DNA of 26,290 nucleotides. Source: a candidate division CSSED10-310 bacterium. Lineage in GTDB: Bacteria; CSSED10-310; JAFGDC01. The notes below the pieces were generated by a model. It saw only the letters and a program-made list of their open reading frames with translations, did not search any database and was not told the origin of the DNA. The stretch lies in contig JAFGDC010000400.1 of assembly GCA_016932295.1 (NCBI GenBank), forward strand, positions 1-26,290, read 5' to 3'. A program made the position numbers and the translations under genes. Below, piece by piece: positions 1 through 7,634 of the stretch (positions are counted from its first letter, which is position 1; each line of letters opens with the position of its first letter).

Positions 1-1
1 C

Positions 2-103
2 GACCTGATGAAGCATGCCGCACCCGCAAATCAGACCCCATTTGGCAGGATCAATGACCCTGCACTGACCAGGCGGGGGATTTGGGGAGTACTAAGCCGT
101 TGA
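2..103 (+). CDS. Possible C-terminal end of an upstream gene (partial)
   Basis: Frame 2 is open from the left edge and ends at a TGA at 101-103, giving 33 residues with a basic, Trp-containing end (TRRGIWGVLSR). I do not recognise the fragment; nothing in it indicates phosphotransacetylase, the usual partner of acetate kinase. It could equally be a chance open frame, because only 33 codons are visible. The stop codon overlaps a TTGACA that may be the -35 box of the ackA promoter. Confidence 0.25.
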   Translation, partial: DLMKHAAPANQTPFGRINDPALTRRGIWGVLSR

Positions 104-128
104 CATTCATGTGTAATCGCAGTACGTT
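100..128 (+). promoter_or_regulatory. Candidate promoter of ackA
   Basis: A perfect TTGACA at 100-105 is followed after 17 bp by TACGTT (123-128), a weak -10 match (3 of 6). It would give a leader of about 25-30 nt before the Shine-Dalgarno AGGAGG at 153-158. The -35 and spacing are good and the -10 is poor, so this is a tentative call. Confidence 0.35.
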
Positions 129-162
129 ACGCTACTATCTCACGTGACGACAAGGAGGACGC

Positions 163-1503
163 ATGATCATTCTATCGCTCAATTGCGGCAGCTCATCCGT
201 CAAGTACCAGCTGTATGATTGGACCGGGAAAATCGTTATCGCCACCGGTGTCGTGGAACGTGTCACCATAGGTGAGTCGTTCTGCGTGTACGAGGTCAAT
301 GGGCGGGTCGCCATGAAAATTCCTCATGAGTGTCCGACCCACAAGGAAGCCATCGACATCATCGTCAAGTCACTGACTCACAAGGACCATGGCGTACTGA
401 AGGACATCCATGAAATAGTCGCGGTAGGTCATCGTGTCGTTCACGGTGGCGAGCAATTCGCCAAGTCGGTCATCATCGGCGACAACGAGATCGCTGAATT
501 CGAAAAGCTGGCGAAATTAGCGCCGTTGCACAATCCTCCCAATATCATGGGTATCAAAGCGGCGATGCAGTTGATTCCGGATGTGCCTCACATGGCCATC
601 ATGGACACCGCTTGGCATCAGACCATGCCGGCAACGAGTTACATCTATGCGCTGCCGTACGAATGGTATGAGAAATACGGACTCCGGCGGTATGGCTTTC
701 ACGGCACCTCACTCCTGTACGTGGCCAAACGGGCTGCCGTCCTGCTGGGCAAGGATCCGTTCGATGTCAACCTGGTCAGCCTGCACATCGGCAACGGTGT
801 CAGTGTGAACGCCGTCAAGAATGGTTGTTCCTTCGACACTTCGATGGGATTCACCCCGCTGGAGGGTGCGGTCATGGGGACCAGGGCTGGCGATCACGAT
901 GCCGCCATCGATCTCTACATCATGGAGGAAGAAGGTCTCGATCCCAAGGCCATGACCACGATTCTGAACAAAAAGAGCGGGCTGCTCGGCATCACCGGGA
1001 AATATGTCGATCGGCGGGATATCACCGAAGCCGCCGCCGATGGCGACCGCCGCTCTCGACTGGCGGTGGATATCGAGGCATATCGCCTGAAGAAGTACAT
1101 CGGCGCTTACACCGCCGCGCTCGGTTCCGTTGATGCGCTGGTCTTCACCGCCGGTGCCGGCGTAAAGGATGATATCCTCCGCGAGAAGATCCTGGATGGA
1201 CTCCAGCCCATGGGTATCGTCTTCGATCCCGGGAAGAACAGGATCGCCCGCAGCATGAACATCGAGATGGACATCACCGGTCCGGGTTCATCCGCCAGGA
1301 TACTGATCATCCCCACCGACGAGGAACTGGTGTTCATTGAAGATGTGGTGGCCCTGCTGGAGAACAAGTATGACATTCATACCAAGTTCACCTACTCGTT
1401 CCAGGAGCCGGGATATCGCAACCGCATGCGCGATGCCAACTTCGCCAGGGAATGTGAAGCCAAGCCCTATCTCAAGGACCTGATTCCAGACATCCCTCGT
1501 TGA
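163..1503 (+). CDS. ackA: Acetate kinase
   Basis: Cytosolic acetate kinase interconverts acetyl phosphate + ADP and acetate + ATP, making ATP in fermentation. The 446-residue product carries the ASKHA-fold family signatures: Asn7 in NCGSSSVKY, GHRVVHGG, MDTAWHQTMP, GFHGTSL, the phosphate-binding HIGNGVSVNAVKNG, the catalytic Arg in MGTRAGD, and IPTDEELVF near the C-terminus. The start has a strong AGGAGG 4 nt upstream. Usual length is about 400 residues; this one has some 40 extra residues after the IPTDEEL region, a basic/aromatic tail (YSFQEPGYRNRMRD and on) that I cannot assign to a domain. No pta gene lies beside it in the window. The family call is secure; the function of the tail is unknown. 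Confidence 0.95.
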   Translation: MIILSLNCGSSSVKYQLYDWTGKIVIATGVVERVTIGESFCVYEVNGRVAMKIPHECPTHKEAIDIIVKSLTHKDHGVLKDIHEIVAVGHRVVHGGEQFAKSVIIGDNEIAEFEKLAKLAPLHNPPNIMGIKAAMQLIPDVPHMAIMDTAWHQTMPATSYIYALPYEWYEKYGLRRYGFHGTSLLYVAKRAAVLLGKDPFDVNLVSLHIGNGVSVNAVKNGCSFDTSMGFTPLEGAVMGTRAGDHDAAIDLYIMEEEGLDPKAMTTILNKKSGLLGITGKYVDRRDITEAAADGDRRSRLAVDIEAYRLKKYIGAYTAALGSVDALVFTAGAGVKDDILREKILDGLQPMGIVFDPGKNRIARSMNIEMDITGPGSSARILIIPTDEELVFIEDVVALLENKYDIHTKFTYSFQEPGYRNRMRDANFARECEAKPYLKDLIPDIPR

Positions 1504-1523
1504 CGGTCCGATCCTGCGCCTCC

Positions 1524-1541
1524 GGGACAAGAACTGTTCCC
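1524..1541 (+). terminator. Weak stem-loop after ackA
   Basis: GGGACA and TGTTCCC can form a 6-bp stem with one bulged base and a short loop, 20 bp after the ackA stop. No proper T-tract follows (TGAATCTTGTT), so it is at best a weak or factor-dependent terminator. Confidence 0.25.
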
Positions 1542-1662
1542 TGAATCTTGTTACTGGTGTAATCGATACGTCGCCACCGTTATCATGACTGCAGCGCGAA
1601 TCGATGTACACCGGTATCGACCGGCGGAGGGATGTCTTCTCGGGGATACTGTGCGGTACATG

Positions 1663-1683
1663 AAAAAAGGCGCCGCAGCGCCC
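1663..1683 (-). terminator. Rho-independent terminator of tRNA-Leu
   Basis: Read on the minus strand, GGCGC-TGCG-GCGCC forms a 5-bp all-GC stem followed at once by six T residues. It sits about 7 bp beyond the 3' end of the tRNA, as expected for a monocistronic tRNA transcript. Confidence 0.75.
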
Positions 1684-1688
1684 TGTTC

Positions 1689-1775
<87 letters not shown>

Positions 1776-1788
1776 AGTCGTAATGGAG

Positions 1789-1817
1789 AACATAGGTTTT
1801 AGTGCCCTCATTGTCAA
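1789..1817 (-). promoter_or_regulatory. Promoter of tRNA-Leu
   Basis: On the minus strand a perfect TTGACA (1812-1817) is separated by exactly 17 bp from TATGTT (1789-1794, 4 of 6). Transcription would begin about 7 nt before the mature 5' end at 1775, a typical short tRNA leader needing RNase P trimming. Confidence 0.75.
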
Positions 1818-1991
1818 GAGGAAAAGAGGTGAATTACCCCTTGAGAGTGAATTTTCAGCGTGGGGGACGATGCATGATCAGCATTCCCACGACGATCGGA
1901 CCGGACCGGTGGTGCCGGCATGAATTCACGAGACCCCTGTTTACATCCGGCACGCCAGTGGATAGGATCTGCCTGCGACGAGGAGAAATGG

Positions 1992-3059
1992 ATGGAAAGC
2001 CCGGTCGATTGGCGGTGGCAGATGGCTCAAGCGGATGAGGTGGCACGCCGTCTCGAACCGCCGGCGCCTGTCTCGTTCCCCTCGTTTCCCTCGTTTCCCA
2101 CACGCGCGACACCCCACGTGCTTTCTCTCATACGAAAGTATGACTACACCGATCCGATTTTCGCCCAGGTGATCCCGCGCCCTGAGGAGACGGTCACGAT
2201 GCCGGAGGAGATGGTGGATCCGACTGGTGATGTGACGCACTGTGTGCTGGGTGACAAGCATCCGCTGCTGGTGCACCGGTATCCTGACAGGGTCCTGTTG
2301 ATAATCGGTTCGCCCTGTCCAATGCATTGCCGTTTTTGTTTTCGCCGACCCGATCCGCGGGATGCCGGAAACTTCACCGCCGCCGATATGGAAGCGCTGG
2401 CACGGTACCTGCTGGCTCACTCCGAGGTGCATGAAGTCGTAATCACGGGCGGTGATCCACTGTCCTTGCCGGATGAGCGACTCGGCGGACTCCTCGAGGA
2501 TATCCACCGGATTCCTCAAATCCGCACCATACGCATTCACACCAGGATGATAACGGCCAATCCCTTCCGGTTTACTTCAGGGCTTCTATCGATCCTGGCC
2601 AACAGTGCCGTACCTCTGTGGCTCGTAGCCCACATCAACCATGCCAATGAACTCACCGGAGACCATCCGCAGATGATCCGCGAACTCATGGCGGTGGGGG
2701 TGCCGGTACTCAGCCAAAGCGTTTTACTGCATGGGGTGAACGACGACCGTGAAACGTTACGGGACCTGTTTCTCAGCTTGATCGAAATGCGTATCAAACC
2801 GTACTATCTGCATCATCCTGATCCCGTACCAGGCACCGCCCACTTCAGGATTCCGCCCGACATGGGACTCCGGTTGTTCAAATCGCTGCGCGGGTCGATT
2901 CCCGGGTATGCCCTGCCAACGTATGTCCTGGACGTGCCGGGTGGTTACGGCAAGGTACCCCTCTGCCCCGGACATCTCATCATCGGCGCGGGCGGCACAA
3001 TGATCGAAGCGCTGGACGGACGGCTTCACACGTACCCGAAAGGACGGGAGCAGGCGTGA
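1992..3059 (+). CDS. Lysine 2,3-aminomutase (KamA)-family radical SAM protein
   Basis: A radical SAM, PLP-dependent enzyme of the KamA/EpmB family, which moves an alpha-amino group to the beta carbon of lysine or a related amino acid. With this start the product has 355 residues: an N-terminal DWRWQ typical of the family, the [4Fe-4S]/SAM motif CPMHCRFC (Cys109, 113, 116), ITGGDPLSLPDERL (151-164), and DVPGGYGKVPL, in which Lys321 matches the PLP-binding lysine. The start at 1992 is chosen because AGGAG (1981-1985) lies 6 nt upstream; an in-frame ATG at 1920 has no such site. The length is closer to EpmB-like proteins (about 340) than to clostridial KamA (about 415), so free lysine, EF-P-bound lysine and glutamate are all possible substrates. 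No efp gene is in the window. A 9-bp triplet repeat encodes SFP three times near residues 28-36. The stop overlaps the next gene. Confidence 0.88.
   Translation: MESPVDWRWQMAQADEVARRLEPPAPVSFPSFPSFPTRATPHVLSLIRKYDYTDPIFAQVIPRPEETVTMPEEMVDPTGDVTHCVLGDKHPLLVHRYPDRVLLIIGSPCPMHCRFCFRRPDPRDAGNFTAADMEALARYLLAHSEVHEVVITGGDPLSLPDERLGGLLEDIHRIPQIRTIRIHTRMITANPFRFTSGLLSILANSAVPLWLVAHINHANELTGDHPQMIRELMAVGVPVLSQSVLLHGVNDDRETLRDLFLSLIEMRIKPYYLHHPDPVPGTAHFRIPPDMGLRLFKSLRGSIPGYALPTYVLDVPGGYGKVPLCPGHLIIGAGGTMIEALDGRLHTYPKGREQA
2073..2099 (+). repeat. In-frame 9-bp tandem repeat, three copies
   Basis: TCGTTCCCC, TCGTTTCCC and TCGTTTCCC lie head to tail inside the KamA-family gene and encode Ser-Phe-Pro three times. 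The repeat falls in a proline-rich linker between the N-terminal WRWQ helix and the core domain, where slippage would change length by three residues without breaking the frame. Confidence 0.7.
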
Positions 3060-3667
3060 CCCGGATCGATCCGGAAATGCTTCGTGACATACCAGTACCA
3101 CCGCCTGCCATCCACCGGCTGACTCAATACTGCCAGGAACTGCTGACCTGGAATCGGCATTACAATCTCGTATCCAGGCGGCTGACTCCAGCCGGCGTGG
3201 TCCGTCTTATCCGCCGCGCGCTGGCGATAGATACACTGGCACCCACCGCCTGCACCAACATCCTGGATATCGGATCCGGGGCGGGACTCCCAGCGGTTCC
3301 CCTGGCAATTGCGCACCCCGAGTGGATGGTGCTCCTGATGGAACCGAGAAACACCAGAAGGCATTTTCTGGAACACGTGTGCCGAATGTTGGCCCTTGTC
3401 AATATCAAAATCCTGGGGGAGCGATTCCCCGCCGGGATCGAGCAGGGGAGGCGTTTCTCCATGATCACATCACAAGCGGTCGGCATGCGGCATCTGGATC
3501 TATCAAGCTTGATACGCAGGCTTGAGCAACAGGGCGTGGCGATCCTGAGCGCAGCCCGGGAAGATGGTGCTGAAAAGGTTCCTGACGGCATGGTGATGGA
3601 ACGTATCAGCGTCGATCTGGACGATGAACAGGTGGTCTTCATCCGTGTTCACCCGGGACCGCAATGA
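3056..3667 (+). CDS. rsmG: RsmG (GidB)-like 16S rRNA 7-methylguanosine methyltransferase
   Basis: A 203-residue Rossmann-fold SAM-dependent methyltransferase. RsmG makes m7G527 in the decoding region of 16S rRNA. Supporting features are the N-terminal helix with LLTWNRHYNLVSRR (family pattern L-WN---NL), the SAM-binding loop ILDIGSGAGLPAVPLAI, and MEPRNTRRHFLEHV (family LLE--KR--FL). The length matches the family. The GTG start overlaps the stop of the KamA-family gene (GTGA), so the two are probably translationally coupled. The C-terminal half (SMITSQAVGMRHL) diverges from the usual 'V-SRAVA' pattern, so a related methyltransferase with another target is possible. Confidence 0.8.
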   Translation: MTRIDPEMLRDIPVPPPAIHRLTQYCQELLTWNRHYNLVSRRLTPAGVVRLIRRALAIDTLAPTACTNILDIGSGAGLPAVPLAIAHPEWMVLLMEPRNTRRHFLEHVCRMLALVNIKILGERFPAGIEQGRRFSMITSQAVGMRHLDLSSLIRRLEQQGVAILSAAREDGAEKVPDGMVMERISVDLDDEQVVFIRVHPGPQ

Positions 3668-3719
3668 TGATTCCAGCGAGACTGCGGCTGGCGGCCTGCT
3701 TTCCTTCATCATCATCCCG

Positions 3720-4010
3720 ATGACCGACGAGGCCAGCATGGTTTCGGGCAACGCAAGCGATGATCGTTCCCGGCACAGATTGGAAAGTCTTTTGGCGGTG
3801 CCGGCCGGCCATTGCATCGGTACCCACCCTTGCACGATTGCAGGGTGCTCCTCTTGTCGGAAAAAGATCCGCTACCTGATGGCTGTCCTGTTCTCCGATT
3901 CAGACGGCAATGCCCGGACGGCTGGCAATGTGGTTGGTACAACCCGGTCCAGCAGGCACGGCAGGCTGCAAGGCGATTTGCTTTCAGGGTGGAAATCTGT
4001 TAAACAGTAG
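3720..4010 (+). CDS. Possible small Cys-rich protein (hypothetical)
   Basis: An open frame of 96 codons fills most of the gap between the rsmG-like gene and the FHA-GGDEF gene. Its middle reads GHCIGTHPCTIAGCSSCRKK, four Cys and two His within 20 residues, preceded by a helix-like RLESLLAV and followed by a hydrophobic IRYLMAVLF. The spacing is reminiscent of zinc-finger anti-sigma-type domains (H-x3-C-x2-C) but does not match exactly. No Shine-Dalgarno is visible before the ATG at 3720; the frame is also open further upstream, to 3624 inside rsmG. Its last base overlaps the GTG at 4010 of the next frame. It may be a real redox or zinc-binding partner of the cyclase, or just an intergenic open frame. 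Confidence 0.35.
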   Translation: MTDEASMVSGNASDDRSRHRLESLLAVPAGHCIGTHPCTIAGCSSCRKKIRYLMAVLFSDSDGNARTAGNVVGTTRSSRHGRLQGDLLSGWKSVKQ

Positions 4011-4975
4011 TGCCTGAACTTGATATGATGGTCCGTGGGATGAATGCCAGGAATTACGAAGACAGTTCGAAAACCATCCGTGCGAATAGCATAAAACTCG
4101 ATCCCCGGCTCGATGTTGACGAGAGTGCGTTTGTGCCTCAATTGACTATCATCGCCGGCCCGCGGATCGGTACCAGCATACGGTTGTCAGCCAGCCGCAG
4201 GCACCTCACCATAGGACGCGGCGAGACGGAATTCGTGATCGCGCATGACACGGTGTCGCGCCGGCACGCAGAGTTGATACTGCAACCCGACAACGAAGTA
4301 TTGATCAGGGATCTGAACAGCACGAACGGGCTCTATGTGAACGGGATGCGGGTTCTTTCCACAAGGCTGGTCAACGGCGACAAGGTGGCCATCGGCGATG
4401 TCATACTCAGATTCGAACTGCTGGACCCGCTGGACGCCCACTATCAACAGGAACTCTCCCGAAAACTCTCCGGCGCGCTCAAGGATCCTCTGACCGGACT
4501 ATACTCGCGCAAGTATTTCGAAGACGAGGCGCCAAGGAAATTCGCCGCTTTACAGGAAAAGCGCAAGATGTGCAGCCTCATAATGATCGATATCGATTTC
4601 TTCAAGCGTATCAACGATGAGTATGGCCATCTTGTCGGCGACAGAGTGCTCACGCTCCTGGGACAAAGGATACTCATGCACATTCGAGCCCATGACATCG
4701 CCTGCCGGTACGGTGGCGAGGAGTTCATCATCATCCTGCCCAACTGCGATGCCGCGACCGCATTCGAAGTGGGGGAACGTATCCGCCAGACCGTGGAATC
4801 TCTGGAAATCACCGATGTCACCCCCCCCCTTCGAGTGACGTTGAGCAGTGGTGTGGTCGAGATGCGGCCGGAAGAGACATTGTTGTCCTTGATCGACCGG
4901 GCGGACAAGGGATTGTACCAGGCCAAAAACGCCGGGCGCAACCAGACGATCTACGGGCCAGGATTGACAGAGTAA
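4010..4975 (+). CDS. FHA domain-containing diguanylate cyclase (GGDEF)
   Basis: A cytosolic signalling enzyme predicted to make cyclic di-GMP from two GTP. Residues about 45-130 form a forkhead-associated (phosphothreonine-binding) domain: LTIGRGETEF, SRRHAEL, DLNSTNGLYVNG. Residues about 155-315 form a GGDEF domain with the active-site signature GGEEF at 235-239, the metal-binding IDIDFFKRIND, and an RAHD I-site exactly five residues before GGEEF, so product inhibition is likely. The domain pairing implies control by a Ser/Thr kinase, though none is in the window. The start is uncertain: GTG 4010, ATG 4025, 4028 and 4040 are in frame and none has a strong Shine-Dalgarno. It lies in the same direction as the two enzymes upstream and converges with the deacetylase gene 19 bp away. 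Confidence 0.92.
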   Translation: MPELDMMVRGMNARNYEDSSKTIRANSIKLDPRLDVDESAFVPQLTIIAGPRIGTSIRLSASRRHLTIGRGETEFVIAHDTVSRRHAELILQPDNEVLIRDLNSTNGLYVNGMRVLSTRLVNGDKVAIGDVILRFELLDPLDAHYQQELSRKLSGALKDPLTGLYSRKYFEDEAPRKFAALQEKRKMCSLIMIDIDFFKRINDEYGHLVGDRVLTLLGQRILMHIRAHDIACRYGGEEFIIILPNCDAATAFEVGERIRQTVESLEITDVTPPLRVTLSSGVVEMRPEETLLSLIDRADKGLYQAKNAGRNQTIYGPGLTE

Positions 4976-4994
4976 GAGACCGGAATCCGGGAAG

Positions 4995-5999
4995 TCAGTT
5001 CTCCCGCCGTAAGATTGTTTTTCTTACGAGACGGGTCGAAAATTCCGCCACATTCGCACCGAATACCCCGATCCGCGGAACCCTGTAAGGATCTCCCCCG
5101 AATCGATGCAAACCTTCCATGAAGGTCATCCCGAACTCATATCCGGCAGCGCCAGCAGCGATCACCACGCGTTGGTCGAAATCACCCGGACCGCCGTTAG
5201 GGTAGGCCAGGACAGTTGGCACGGTCCCGGTTTCCTCGGTGATCCGCCGCCTCGATTCAGTCAGTTCGCAATGGAGTCTGCCATCGGAGATTCTGCTGAG
5301 GATCTGGTGTGTGTGGCTGTGAGAACCGAAACGAATCCCACTTCCGGACATCATCCGTACCTGATCCCAGTGAAGCAACGGCTGCAATTCAGCGACTCGC
5401 GCCGAATCGACGTGCAATCGGGATTCCATTTCCACCAGGAAGTTTTCGAGGGTCACTTCATCCAGCGCCTTGCAGAAATCACGGAGCTTGCGAACAGCAA
5501 GCGCTCTGGCGGGGTAAGGGGAAAGTGGAAAATCGATGACCTGGCCAAGGATTTCCATACTGAGTCCGGATTCCCGCGTGGCGTGCAGGGCATGATACAG
5601 GCGATCGAGCCAAAGGGCTTCGCGAGAATCCATGCAGCCTGGCACCAGGAAGACAGTGGCCGGAACCTCGAGTTCTTTCAATACGGGAAAGGCATGGGTG
5701 AAGACATCCATGTAGCCGTCATCGAATGTAATGGCAAGTGCGCCGCGTTCAGGCCGGCCGGTTTTCAGCCAGGAGTACAGGTCGACAATCTCGTATGCCC
5801 GCCGCAGAAAGCGCACCTGAGCGGCGAAAGAGTCCGTTACCGGTTCCATCCCCAGCAAATTCATGAGGTACTGCGGAGGAGCCAACTGATGGTATGCCAC
5901 AACCACCAGGCCGCGAGGTGGACGGCGCCGGGCCAGGAGGCGAAGCACTCCCGTCGAGTATCCCATCGTCATGCCACAGCGTTTGAGTCTATTCAGCAT
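4995..5999 (-). CDS. Polysaccharide deacetylase family protein (NodB domain)
   Basis: A carbohydrate esterase family 4-like deacetylase, 334 residues, predicted to remove N- or O-acetyl groups from a cell-surface or cell-wall polysaccharide. Visible motifs are the catalytic/metal Asp pair TFDDGY (91-96), the metal-binding SHSHTH (226-231) and AYPNGG (265-270), the last in the position of the usual 'YPxG' motif. A VVVAYHQL segment at 33-40 resembles the start of many membrane-associated deacetylases. There is no clear signal peptide, although an N-terminal stretch GYSTGVLRLLA is mildly hydrophobic. It is 36 bp downstream of the 466-aa unknown gene on the same strand and so probably co-transcribed with it. 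The GT-C gene further upstream supports a glycan-related context. Confidence 0.87.
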   Translation of the reverse strand: MLNRLKRCGMTMGYSTGVLRLLARRRPPRGLVVVAYHQLAPPQYLMNLLGMEPVTDSFAAQVRFLRRAYEIVDLYSWLKTGRPERGALAITFDDGYMDVFTHAFPVLKELEVPATVFLVPGCMDSREALWLDRLYHALHATRESGLSMEILGQVIDFPLSPYPARALAVRKLRDFCKALDEVTLENFLVEMESRLHVDSARVAELQPLLHWDQVRMMSGSGIRFGSHSHTHQILSRISDGRLHCELTESRRRITEETGTVPTVLAYPNGGPGDFDQRVVIAAGAAGYEFGMTFMEGLHRFGGDPYRVPRIGVFGANVAEFSTRLVRKTILRREN

Positions 6000-6035
6000 G
6001 ACACCGCCAGACCTGGTGTCACACCAACGCCGATC

Positions 6036-7436
6036 TCATTCTTCACTTTCCTGCGCCGTCTGGATCATCTCCAGGATGCGCTGGATTTCCTCTTCGGCGG
6101 GTGGTGCCAGGCCCACGGTTTCAATGAAATCATTCCGGTTCGAATCCATGTCGAAATAGGATGGGTGGTATTTCAGGATGACATAGCAGTAGGACTGGCG
6201 ACACCGGCTGTCCAGTTCTTCAATACTGTCAGTCGAGAAGGAACTCACTGGCAGGTTGAAGGAATAAAGCTGGTTGCCATCCAGATCGATCACACTGCCG
6301 CTGCGTACGACCGCATTCAGAATATCCTGGATACAGGTCTTGGAGACACCGAGGTGTTGATGCAGGATACGCTTGTAGTTGGTCAGGGGAAGCGGCGTCG
6401 GCAGCGTCTGCGACAATCGCAGGAGGTTTGCCAGAACGTGCTTGCGGCGCTCCGGGAACGGTCTCAGATTGTGCTGGTTGAGAAACGCGCGCAGATTGGT
6501 CGGGAATTCATGGAAAATCTTGGTGGAAACCAGGCGGGAAACCGGCAGATCAAATATCTCGAACGATTCCAGCACTCGATCCTGGCTGCTCACCCTCAGG
6601 TTGAACTCCTCCGACAGTTGCTCCGCTAATTCATCTTCCAGCCCCAGTACAAACATGTGAGACTGCTCTATGGGAGTGCCCAATTTGCTTGCCAGAACAC
6701 TGAGAGAGTCCAGATCGGCGCTGTAGTAATCGGTGACGCAGGCAGCCCAGTGAAATTCCGAATCGATCAGAAGGGCGAGATCAACGGTCACCACGTCACC
6801 GCTCTCCAGTTTCAATTCCGGTTCATAGAGGTAGGTCATCTGGCGATTCTGGGCGCGGATGGCGTTCTGTATCAACCGGGCGATATAGCGGGGGAACCAG
6901 CCATCCAGGAAAAATTGGTACATCTCCGGATGTGGCGTGAAATCGCCGGTAAATACCTGCTGCGCTTCGTCATAAAACCAGGAATCCAAACCGCGCCATG
7001 ATTGCAGCTTGTTGAAAATTTTCTCCCATGCCGTGCGGACAGTCTCATCCTCCTCGTCCACTTCCAGGTACAGCTCATCCGCCTCCTTGACCTGCTCCAG
7101 GAAGTTCTGGTACCAAGGGGTGATGTCCTTCATGGAGCTGCCGATCAGGAGGGCCAGGCCATCCTTCTTGGAATCAGGGATGGATTCAGTCTTGTGACGC
7201 AGGACGGTGATACCGTAATCGGCGAGGATGCCGTGCATGACATCCGGGACACTACGGTATCGACCTTGCGGCGGCCGTCGATCGCCCGGTCGGCGGAAAC
7301 CACGGCGCTGATACCCGGAATCATCCGGCGGGAGTGCCGATGGCAGAGCCCGGCGCAACGCAGCAATCTCCTGTGATACGCGGCGCAGCTCCTGAAGCAT
7401 CTCTTCAATTTTTAACACTAGTGAGGTTTCTTCCAT
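6036..7436 (-). CDS. Unrecognised 466-aa protein: coiled coil, nuclease-like core, winged helix
   Basis: I do not recognise this family. Visible parts: an N-terminal amphipathic coiled coil (about 5-32); an Arg/Gly-rich linker (41-61, QRRGFRRPGDRRPP) that could bind nucleic acid; a region at 205-283 with the look of a PD-(D/E)XK core (GDVVTVDLALLIDSEFHWAAC, then DLDSLSVLASKLG and MFVLGLEDELAEQLS); and a helical C-terminal part at 335-395 resembling a winged helix (ILHQHLGVSKTCIQDILNAVVRSGSV). In an active nuclease, Glu and Lys would be expected around WAACVTD, but Ala and Val are there, so the core is probably non-catalytic. The start has an AGGAAGAG Shine-Dalgarno. There is no signal peptide or membrane segment. 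It is probably co-transcribed with the deacetylase. The nuclease-like reading is an inference from pattern only. Confidence 0.8.
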   Translation of the reverse strand: MEETSLVLKIEEMLQELRRVSQEIAALRRALPSALPPDDSGYQRRGFRRPGDRRPPQGRYRSVPDVMHGILADYGITVLRHKTESIPDSKKDGLALLIGSSMKDITPWYQNFLEQVKEADELYLEVDEEDETVRTAWEKIFNKLQSWRGLDSWFYDEAQQVFTGDFTPHPEMYQFFLDGWFPRYIARLIQNAIRAQNRQMTYLYEPELKLESGDVVTVDLALLIDSEFHWAACVTDYYSADLDSLSVLASKLGTPIEQSHMFVLGLEDELAEQLSEEFNLRVSSQDRVLESFEIFDLPVSRLVSTKIFHEFPTNLRAFLNQHNLRPFPERRKHVLANLLRLSQTLPTPLPLTNYKRILHQHLGVSKTCIQDILNAVVRSGSVIDLDGNQLYSFNLPVSSFSTDSIEELDSRCRQSYCYVILKYHPSYFDMDSNRNDFIETVGLAPPAEEEIQRILEMIQTAQESEE

Positions 7437-7501
7437 GTTCTCTTCCTTGGTTCACAGGCAGCTTAACAGCCGCCAGAAGGAGTTCTGATTTTCTTATCAC
7501 A

Positions 7502-7523
7502 GTCGAATACTCTTGTCGAATAC
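7502..7523. repeat. Direct repeat GTCGAATAC, two copies
   Basis: GTCGAATAC occurs at 7502-7510 and again at 7515-7523, a 13-bp period, about 70 bp upstream of the start of the 466-aa gene. Its position suggests an operator for that gene, but no promoter could be placed with confidence. Confidence 0.4.
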
Positions 7524-7582
7524 CTTTTCAGACGTACTTCTATCTACTGGCCAGTAAGAGCGAATGCACGCCGCGCTGGGGA

Positions 7583-7634
7583 CATCGGGCATGGTCATCG
7601 GGCCTGGTCATCGGGCCTGGTCATCGGGCCTGGC
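7583..7634. repeat. 13-bp tandem repeat, four copies
   Basis: The unit CATCGGGCCTGGT is repeated at 7583-7595 (one mismatch), 7596-7608, 7609-7621 and 7622-7634 (last base C). The innermost copy contains the last codons and the TGA of the glycosyltransferase-like gene; the others lie in the intergenic region. As 13 is not a multiple of three, copy-number change would alter the 3' end or the intergenic length rather than add residues cleanly. Confidence 0.85.

Noticed and set aside
5106..6629. A 507-codon open frame on the plus strand
   Set aside because: It is antisense to the deacetylase gene and the 3' part of the 466-aa gene, both of which have clear domain patterns or ribosome sites on the minus strand; its translation is rich in His, Gln and Arg with no recognisable domain.
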